Shown here: in pieces, positions 56,652-64,000 of the stretch
Numbering within the stretch: position 1 is the first letter of the stretch
How the letters are laid out: each line of letters opens with the position of its first letter
NCBI GenBank assembly: GCA_019671005.1
Contig: CM033752.1
Location: 7,626,001 to 7,690,000 of the forward strand
Direction of reading: 5' to 3'
Source: Hibiscus mutabilis
Taxonomy: Eukaryota; Streptophyta; Magnoliopsida; Malvales; Malvaceae
DNA: 64,000 nt
Notes under the pieces: generated by a model
Told to the model about the DNA's origin: nothing
Databases searched by the model: none
The model's input: the letters and a program-made list of their open reading frames with translations, nothing else
Position numbers and translations under genes: made by a program

Positions 56652-56808
56652 ACCTAAGAATGTCCTTGATTGTTGGTACGAGTAAAACGAGAGCATTTGA
56701 CATCCTAAAAGACAAGTTCTTAAATGGGTTAGAGGATGGACCGAGCATCTACTCTCCCATATGGTGTAATAATGGTCTTCTTGAAAGCGGTGGCACAAGC
56801 ACTTTTGA
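56652..56808 (+). pseudogene. LINE ORF2, thumb fragment
   Basis: RMSLIVGTSKTRAFDILKDK begins right after the duplicated target site, then sequence equivalent to the GWxxKxLSxGGR and KAVAQALxT motifs of L1-like elements is seen in shifted frames (SSKRWHKHF region, ttgaaagcggtggcacaagc at 56781). It ends at another small insertion near 56809. No later LINE domain is recognised to the right. Confidence 0.8.
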
Positions 56809-57088
56809 CAGGGGCAGATTTTAATATTAAACTTTGAGAAAGTCCACTATAAAATTAAAATAATTTTAAAAATTTTGAATTATTAAGATATAATTTTAAT
56901 TTTTTTGAGGAGATACGTGCAAAGAAAATTTTTTGAATTTTTGAAGGACCATAAAATAAATTTTTCAAAATTTACGGGAGCCATTATATTTATAAAGAAG
57001 TTTTTAAAATTTTAAAGATCTATATAGTAAATTTTCCAAATGTTGAGGGAGTCAAGGCTACCCTTGAATATACAGAGGATCCACCTCT
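56809..57088. mobile_element. Small hAT-like MITE K after the LINE fragment
   Basis: It starts caggggcagatttta and ends ggatccacctct, in the same style as J, and interrupts the LINE after its aagcacttttga stretch. The body is made of aaaattttgaatt-like phrases. No exact duplication was found. Confidence 0.5.
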
Positions 57089-57560
57089 AACTGGACTGTG
57101 AACAGTTCACGACATTGATCGTATTACTCTGGAATATCATTTTTGAATAGTCTAAAGTTGATTACAAGGTAGTATCTGTTTATACATATTCTTAATCATT
57201 TGGCAATGCATATACACCTTGTAAACTGAGCGATTTGAACTCATGTCTCCTAGAATAAATATCATCCACTTTTTTACTTGGACACTTGTTGGGTTCCATT
57301 ACTCTAGAATATCTAGAACCCCGCGAATAAAACAGTGCATGACAACATTGTACAACCAACATATTTCATGGTTGAGAACGTCTCCCTATTACAATCAAAA
57401 TTTTGCATGGTGCATGCACGTACGAACATGATGCTAAATCTATCAGGGCAACACCGTGGAGCTGCCCCCAAGTAGACACAATAATGTCAATGTAAACGAG
57501 GCTTTTATATTGATGATGAGGAAGGCAATTGTGGGAGTGGTGGCTTGCTATCATTGTTGT
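57089..57560. other. Gene-free spacer before the second Tat-like element
   Basis: I see no domain or clear repeat. The short frames here (57243-57431 plus, 57366-57563 minus) overlap and look random. Confidence 0.35.
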
Positions 57561-58969
57561 CAATGATTTTTTTGCTCAAAAATACAAAAATAAGGAAAAA
57601 GCAACCTTTGATTCTTCAGATTTGAATCAAAATTTGAAAAAGCGGAAATAATTAAGTCAAATCGCATAATGGGAGATTGGAATCAAATCAACAAAATAGG
57701 AATGATATTTTACGATTTTTAGGGATTTATAGCTGTTTTTTTATGTATTTTTGGTAGTAAAAAATCCTATATAAAGACCCTCATTCATTCTTTGTAATAC
57801 ACGGACTCACAACTCATCTTCTTACAACCACTCACCCCATTTACCAAACTCATAGAAGCATATACAAAACGGTTGTATTTTGAAATTCTGAGCAATAAAA
57901 GTTCGAAGGATTTGTTGAGGTATATTGTTTAGTTTTCTATTTCTTTTATATAATTTACTATTTTTTGTTTTGTTTTCAAAAGAAATAGGTAAAGGAAGTG
58001 TTATTGGGATTTTGGGAGTTGAATCTAAAAAAAATGTGTTTGGGTGAATGGTTTTGTGTTTGTGAATATCCAAGTATTCTTTTAGATGAAGAACATGTGA
58101 GTGTTCTTGATAAAAAGGGATTTGATCCAAAAACTTTAAATATTTCTAGATTTGGAAGATTTGATTAGGCCCTTTAGTATTTATGCCATTTATTTACATT
58201 ATTTATTTACTGTTAATTAGAGCCTTTAATTTATTTCCTTAGTTAGGATTCTTTTAGATAATTACAATTAATTTGGTTTCCTTAAAATTAAATATAGAAT
58301 TAATGCCTTTAGGATTAAATATAAAATCCTTACCATAAAAAGATTCCTAGGTTATATTCTTTCTTAAAATAATAATAATAATAAATAAATCTTTTGAGGT
58401 TTCTTTAGACCTTTAGATATAGGTTAGTTTAGATAATTTCAGAATTAAAATTAAGTTAATATTAGTAAGTATTTTTAGGAATCTTTTGTATTACATGTTA
58501 TCCTAATTTCTTTATGTTTTTATGTCATCTTTTTATTGCTTTTAATTATGAACATATTAATTGCAAATGTGGTGTTCTACCAAAAGAAGATAACGGGTTA
58601 GCGCCAGAGATGTTGGCCGTGATTGGAGTCTACTCTTCGGATGGTGGGACCGTTAAAACAAAATCATATTCACAAATGGACAATAAGTTAAATTTTATAC
58701 AAACTTGCAAATTCCGACATCAAAACTTTTTGTAATCGGCTAGGTACTAATTTTTGGGCTCTATGGGGGTGCTAAACCTTCTCCACGCGTAATCGACTCC
58801 CGAACCGTTTTTGTGTTTTTCACAGATCAAAAATGTTGTTTTAATAAAATAAAGTGATTTTATTAAAATAACTCGTTTTTAGGTGATCTAATCACACCTT
58901 TTAAAAGATTGGTGGCGACTCCCTTTTTGTGTTTATTTAAAAATGTCGAGCCCGAAAAAGGCTACGACA
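57560..58969 (+). repeat. 5' LTR of element L (left edge uncertain)
   Basis: A TATA box lies at 57768-57776 (tatataaag). The 3' part contains gggggtgctaaaccttctcc and cgactcccgaac, matching the E LTR's gggggtgctaatccttcccc and cgacccccgaac. It ends GGCTACGACA. The 73-codon frame at 58514-58735 lies in the LTR and is not a gene. Confidence 0.65.
57768..57776 (+). promoter_or_regulatory. TATA box in the LTR of element L
   Basis: tatataaag followed by accctcattcattc, a normal arrangement for a plant LTR promoter. Confidence 0.55.
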
Positions 58970-58972
58970 GCT

Positions 58973-58990
58973 TGGCAACTCCGCTTGAGA
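58973..58990 (+). promoter_or_regulatory. Primer binding site of element L
   Basis: tggcaactccgcttgaga lies three bases after the LTR end. It differs from the E site (tggcgactccgctgggga) at only a few bases. Confidence 0.7.
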
Positions 58991-59177
58991 GAATTTTTGT
59001 TTTTTTGAAACAAAAAAGAAAGTCAAGCCACAATCCGATTACGCTTTGTTTTAATGTAGAAATTTGCTAAGTTCATGTAAAATTTAATTTAACTGTCCAT
59101 TTATGAATATGATCTCATTTTACGCATTTAAAGCTTGATTATAAGTTCTATACCGGAGCTTTGTTCCGATCGTTTAA

Positions 59178-59381
59178 GTGAGTGGGAAATGCTATTGCTC
59201 TCGTGGGAATATTGGTTTTCCGTATAGGCCTAGCAAGTACCTTCGGGGCTCATATGCCCTATGTCTTCGTGAGGATATTGATCATTCGTATGGACATAGG
59301 AAAATGGGTCCCTCTGAGTTGAATTTGATTCGTTTGAAGCCTGTAATAGGTGAGAATTGGGGGCCTTGCTACCATTACTAG
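59178..59381 (+). other. Leader block of element L
   Basis: Homologous to 43130-43350 on the minus strand (shared ggcctagcaagtaccttcgggg-like core of under twenty bases on each side, then ggtccctctgag / ggtccccctgaa). A frame is open here, but its relative in E is not open in the same way, so it is likely untranslated leader. Confidence 0.6.
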
Positions 59382-59722
59382 GGGACAACAAGGGCAGCTC
59401 AGGGACTTTTTTAGAACCTAACCTTTATGTGTGAATCTAGAAACCCACCCCAATAGAGCCATGTGGAAAACCTTAGAGTTAGAATTCGATTAAAATTATT
59501 TCGTAAGAATAGTCCATGGAGACATGTCCAAAGATGTTGGAATGCGCTGCCCAGTTATTATTCATACAATGAAATGATTCTAGACCTTTTATGTTTTCAA
59601 GAGTACTAATTCTTTCTTTTTCTTATTTTGTATTGTTTTGCATATTTTTCTTGCATCCACATCTCATATCTAGAAGGAGTCGGTTCTAAAGCACATTGCT
59701 CAAGTAGAAAAAAAAATTCGCG

Positions 59723-60093
59723 ATGGATAGAAGACTCTTTCAGAAAGAGAAAGATAATGTGAGTGTACCTCACTGGTCAGAGGTCAATCAGTGGGCACAT
59801 GGAAAACAACATTCAAGACAAAGATCTTGGTCCTTGAAGATGCCAATGAAGGGGGCAATGATTACTGGTTCACCTAACTTAAGGACAATGCCAAAAGGTT
59901 CCGAGAGTGAGATGAATTCGACAAAAGAGTCATGGTCCAGATTCAAGACGTAGCCAAGCATGTGAGGATGCTAGCTAAGGAAGCTATTGTTCTTCGTCAG
60001 TATCTCAGGCCAGTAAAGGAAGTGAGGCCGAGACTCCTGTAGTTGATCAAAGAAATAAAAGAGTTGGGCGCTCCGGCCGAGATGTACTCGTGA
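59723..60093 (+). pseudogene. Small conserved ORF ahead of gag in element L, broken
   Basis: It starts MDRRLFQKEKDNVSV, has SEVNQWAH, shifts frame near 59860-59930, then reads VMVQIQDVAKHVRMLAKEA and IKEIKELGAPAEMYS to a stop at 60091. One internal TAG lies near 60042. It is the homolog of 42556-42849. Its function is unknown. Confidence 0.62.
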
Positions 60094-60301
60094 CATAATT
60101 TAGAATCTTTTGTAATAAGGAACTTTGATATCTAATGAAAAACTACTTCTAGAGCAATACCTTAATGGAATCGACGACCCTTCGCCTGTATTCATGCATT
60201 TGTATTTTTTGTTTGTTGTTTGCATTAGTTTATGTTGTGATCATTGCATGCATACATATATTATAAAAATATTAATTATGGTAAATTCTATTCAAGTAGC
60301 A

Positions 60302-61260
60302 AGATGCCGCTCGAATACGATACTCGAGCTATGACTACAAAGGAAATATTTAAAAGAAGAAATTGCACAAGCTCAAAAAAACACTTTCAGCCAGTTAACA
60401 GCTATGTTGGGATTCAAAGACCTATAAAGAGAAAAGACGGTTGAAGCTATTGATGTTTTGTCATCCCAACCTGGGATGACTTGTGAGACATTTCCACTAA
60501 AGGGAAGGTTCCATATCTGTATGGCAAGAACCTCAGCTTATCTTCTAGAACGGTTTATGATAAATCATGGGGAAAACTAAGGTATTAAGGTGCGAGATCT
60601 CTATAAGGCATCCGACAAGTCCAGAGTGAATAAGAGGCTAGAATATCAATGTGACAGGCTCGAAGAGATCATCATATCCCTACAAAGAGGAAATGTCAAT
60701 AGTGGCATAGGCGCTAGAGATCTAAGTCTAGTGTCTGACTTGGTGGTTCCTTCAAAATTCAAAACTCCTCACTTCGAGAAATATGACGGGACCACTTGCC
60801 ATTCGGCACACTTGACCATGTATTGCCGAAAATGTCACTACACTTGGAAAATGAGAAACTACTCATCTATTGTTTCCAAGATAGTCTATCAGGGTCTGCT
60901 ACCCGATGGTATACCCAATTGAGTCGAGTCAACATACGCACTTGGAGAGATTTGTCAAGAGCTTTCCTTAAATAGTACGAGCATGTGATAGATATGGTCC
61001 CAAGCAGGATCGTACTACAGGGCATGGAATAAAGGCCCAACGAAAGTTTTCGTCAATATGCTCAGAGGTAACAAGACATGGCAGACCAAGTTCAACCTCT
61101 ACTATTGGAAAACGAGGTTACTCCAATGTTCGTGGAGACTATAAATGGGCCCTTCTACAACTATATGTTAAACCATGCCACCAAAGGTTTCGCAAGCATG
61201 GTCATGAAAGGGGAACTGATATTGGCGGCCATCAAAAGTGTGAGACTCGAGGAATGAGAA
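60302..61260 (+). pseudogene. Tat-type gag of element L, broken
   Basis: The capsid-like gag domain is recognised by DLVVPSKFKTPHFEKYDG and HLTMYCRKC (60735-60840), then in another frame YCFQDSLSGSATRWYTQLSR, RTWRDLSRAFLK, YAQRxQDMADQVQPLLLENE and FVETINGPFYNYM. The segment matches the Ty3 Tat-lineage gag in order and spacing. It has several stops and at least two frameshifts. Gag would form the retrotransposon particle. A possible start is MPLEYDTRA at 60304. Confidence 0.83.
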
Positions 61261-63420
61261 TATGAAGAGCACCTATAACCTAAACTACTCCAGCAATAGA
61301 ATCTTGTCACGGAGTAGATGTGGACATGCTTGGCTAGAATTCATCCATGCCTTCCTAGAATAATGCTTAACAACAGGATAATAGAGGATTTTCCCGAACA
61401 ATATAGGGGTTATTACTTAGAACCAATACTTTTGATTTTGCCTGCAAGCATTAGGGATCTTTTGTAAGGGCCTCTATGTTAATCTACTTGTTTAAAGATG
61501 CATTTCCTTTATTTTTCTCAAGTGGCAAACATTTCATTTTTTTCTCTTTTCAATTTTTCATCCATTTCCCTTTTAAAATATATCTTCTTTGAAGAATCCC
61601 TATTGTTGATTGTATGAATGATTCTTGGATCTAATCCCTTCAATAAAGTGTGTTCAGGATTAATGGGAAATCCCATAAACAAATTTTGAGTGGTTTTCCT
61701 CTCAGACATTATTGTTAAGGTATTTGAATAAAGTGATAACTTTAAAACATCTACCAACTGAATACTGCTTCTCTTCGATGATATTTGTGTGAAATGACAT
61801 TTTTAGCTTTCCTTCATTTCCCTTCACTAATAAGAAAAAATCCTTTGTGGTCCCCTTTTAAGTCATATATTTTTCTTGTGATTGAATCCTAACCAATGAT
61901 CACTCCCCACACAGGGGGTAAAGAGGATGAAATACGATTTACAAGCGAGAGAAATTTATAGCAAATCAAGCTGAATGTCCTAAATTTAAAATAAAAAATA
62001 CACAAAAAAGAAAAAAAAAGAAAGAAAGAAAGGAAAAGAAAAGAAAAAAGAAATGAAAGCTAAAATACGAAATAAAAATTGAAACAAAGGCAAAGCATGT
62101 ACGAAATCCTTCAATAGAGACATGTCCAGAAAAGGAAATGAACTTTAAGGTAAAAACCCAAATGGGCAGTATTGAGTGATCCAAAGAATAAAAGAATGAA
62201 GATTTCATCAAGAAAAATTGATCATTGGTTTAATCACCCTTAAAACATGTATTTGAGCCTATATATCTTATTTTGTAACCCGAGCCTAGCCTACATTACA
62301 AGCCTTTAAAGACCATTTGGATCATATATGAATATCTGAGAAAGAGAGCTTGTTTGCAGAACACACTCTGCCTTATTGAGTTAACCTTTCTTCAGGGACC
62401 TCAAAACTTCTAATGTCTTATTAAGATTAGAAAAGTGGGAAAATTGAAATTTAGGGAGTGGGTGAGTTAAAGAAAGCCACTTAAAAGTGAGACATTATCT
62501 GGTTGATGGATTCATGAATCATTCATACTATGAATTTTGGGGCATCTAAGTTTGCTCTTTTCCATGCTTACCATCACTGTTTCCTTGAATTCTCAATTCT
62601 AGCCTTTTCTTGCATTTTACGAGTAGATTGACATAGATTCAAGAAAGACAAAAGATTTCTTGGTATTAATCCCAACTGTAGAGAACCATGAATAAATATT
62701 AGCAACTGCGTCAGGAAATAATGAAGTGACTACCCAATAAAGAGAACTACAGCTGATCCTCAGATTGAATAGGGGCATCACCTTGCATGAAGAGGTAAAA
62801 AACACATGTGTTGAAGAGTGTAGGGTCGACCATGTTGTCAATCAAGATCCGCACATAAGATATGAAATCCCTAAAGTATGAAAAGGGGATAGAGCTGCAT
62901 TCAATGGGCAAACTATGCCACCATGGGGGCAAATTATGTTGACCAAGGGTTCAAGATCCCTGACTTTGATAAGCGTGAGAAGAAGAGATTAAGGCGCCAA
63001 TATCATTCGAAGACATTGAAGGTAGAAATAAGATTTGCCGCAGGCAAACGCTTCAAAGTGCCCTGTAGGGGCAAGAATTGGAAAACTCACAAGAGGCACT
63101 AAAAGTGCTTGATATTATTTTAAGAGACGGCTGAATGGCAAAGCAAATTATTTTAATAAACATCTGGATCAAATGTCTAAGGATCAGATATTTTCTACGA
63201 AGCAAAGAAATACAATGGCAAAGTAAAGTTGTCTATCTGGGCTGAGCAAGCAAATGTGTAGAGAAGTAAAAAGGAAAAACCTGAAACAAAAGAAGAAATA
63301 AAAGAGAAAAGTTCAAAAACAAAAGGGACATCCATTCATGTGTTAGGCATCCCTAAGAGCATGCTCATCATAATCATAGCATTTGTTGAAATTTGACAGG
63401 TATACTAAAACTCTCCTAAC
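61261..63420 (+). other. 3' gene-poor region of element L
   Basis: No polymerase, protease or integrase motif is seen. A polypurine tract lies at 62000-62060. A single copy of the motif aaaacccaaatgggcag followed by tgagtgatcc lies at 62153-62185, matching the amplified motif of element E (37437-38290 read on the minus strand). A lysine-rich frame with YVDQGFKIPDFDKREKKRL is open at about 62930-63110 but I do not recognise it. Confidence 0.5.
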
Positions 63421-63424
63421 AAAG

Positions 63425-64000
63425 AAAAACCCTCATATCCGTTTAGGCATAAGAAGAATGGAACCTGCCTATCTATTCAAGCATAAGAAGAATGGAACTT
63501 GCCTATCTATTCAGGTATAAGGAGAATGGAACTCGCTTATCCGTTCAGGCATAAGAAGAATGGAACCTGCCTATCTATTCAGGCATAAGGAGAATAGAAC
63601 CTGCCTATGCGTATAGAGAATAGAACCTGCCTATGCGTATAGAGAATAGAACCCGACTATCTATTCAGGCATAAGGAGAATAAAACCTACCTATCCGTTC
63701 AGGCGTAAGGAGAATGGAACCCACATATCCATTTAGGAATAAGGAGAATAGAACTCGCATATCCTTTCAAGCATAAGGAGAATGGAACCCCCGTTCAGGC
63801 ATAAGGAGAATGGAACCTGTCTATCTGTTTATACATAAAGAGAATGGAACTCGCCTATCTGTTTAGGCATAAGGAGAATGGAACTTGCCTATTTGTTCAA
63901 GCGTAAGGAGAATGGAACCCGCCTATTTGTTCAGGCATAAGGAGAATAGAACCCACCTATCCGTTCATGCATAAGAAGAATAGAACCTTCCTATCTCTTC
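63425..64000. repeat. ~35-bp tandem array in element L
   Basis: About 16 units with the core aggcataaggagaatggaac followed by ctgcctatctattc; two shorter units (gcgtatagagaatagaacc) occur near 63605-63650. The array continues past the window end. It sits in the same relative place as the arrays in element E but has a different unit. Confidence 0.92.

Larger units (their letters stand above)
26859..56808 (+). mobile_element. Plus-strand LINE split by later insertions
   Basis: Pieces 26859-28488, 51936-51984, 52217-52732 and 56652-56808 are one L1-type LINE copy. The frame runs from AHEIFHYLKG and KDP (28488) straight into KKWTTLKVNMKKAYD (51936), and from GVLEVVCSCIYL to RMSLIVGTSKTRAFDILKDK (56652 onward). 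In each case one copy of the target duplication has to be removed. LINE families have exactly these segments in this order. It is the oldest layer of the region. Confidence 0.88.
57560..64000 (+). mobile_element. Tat/Ogre-like LTR element L (5' part, runs off window)
   Basis: It has a 5' LTR ending at 58969, a PBS, a leader block and small ORF shared with element E, a gag, and then a gene-poor 3' region with polypurine and tandem repeats. It lies on the plus strand. The 3' LTR is beyond the window. No polymerase was recognised up to 64000. The LTR start is uncertain (about 57560). Confidence 0.75.

Noticed and set aside
63425..64000. CRISPR-like array at the window end
   Set aside because: The whole 35-bp unit repeats; there are no variable spacers. 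It is a tandem array in a Tat-like element.

Overview
This window is nuclear DNA of a flowering plant, most likely a eudicot. It carries one intact gene, a plant actin with the classical plant intron positions. Nearly everything else is transposable elements, mostly broken and often inserted into one another, plus an old chloroplast DNA insertion and one gene remnant. The AT-rich LTR style recalls Malvaceae such as cotton, but that is a weak impression.

Layout. 1-8.5 kb: Athila-like solo LTRs and a small non-autonomous LTR element (4294-8498) whose left LTR was hit by a solo LTR. 9.5-12.7 kb: the actin gene, with a hAT-type element just downstream of its stop codon, probably in its 3' transcribed region. 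12.7-16.6 kb: AT-rich DNA, then a decayed chloroplast fragment (3' end of atpF plus most of atpA). 16.7-17.3 kb: an ISY1 splicing-factor pseudogene. 17.3-22.4 kb: a 3'-truncated Copia element on the minus strand. 22.4-23.5 kb: ordinary-looking DNA with one doubtful small ORF. 24-26.8 kb: a minus-strand L1-type LINE.

26.8-56.8 kb is the main structure. One plus-strand LINE was split by later insertions. Its reading frame stops at 28488, resumes in frame at 51936, and after another insertion resumes again at 56652. The 23.4 kb inserted at the first point is itself layered: a small retroposon (28489-51925), holding a solo LTR (29226-51761), holding an Athila-like gag-protease element (29421-49273), holding a Tat/Ogre-like element (32356-45088). 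Target-site duplications support four of the five junction sets (10/10, 4/5, 4/5 and 9/9 bases); the Athila-like one is unclear. The second insertion (52733-56642) holds a hAT element, which holds a second solo LTR of the same family as the first.

57-64 kb: the 5' part of a second, plus-strand Tat/Ogre-like element, running off the window. It shares with the nested one a PBS type, a leader block, a small ORF ahead of gag, and a 3' motif.

I see no prokaryotic system, CRISPR array or new enzyme pathway. The items most worth a second look are the dated insertion stack, the small conserved ORF of the two Tat-like elements (42556-42849 minus; 59723-60093 plus), and the tandem-repeat nurseries in their 3' regions. 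All alignments were made by eye.
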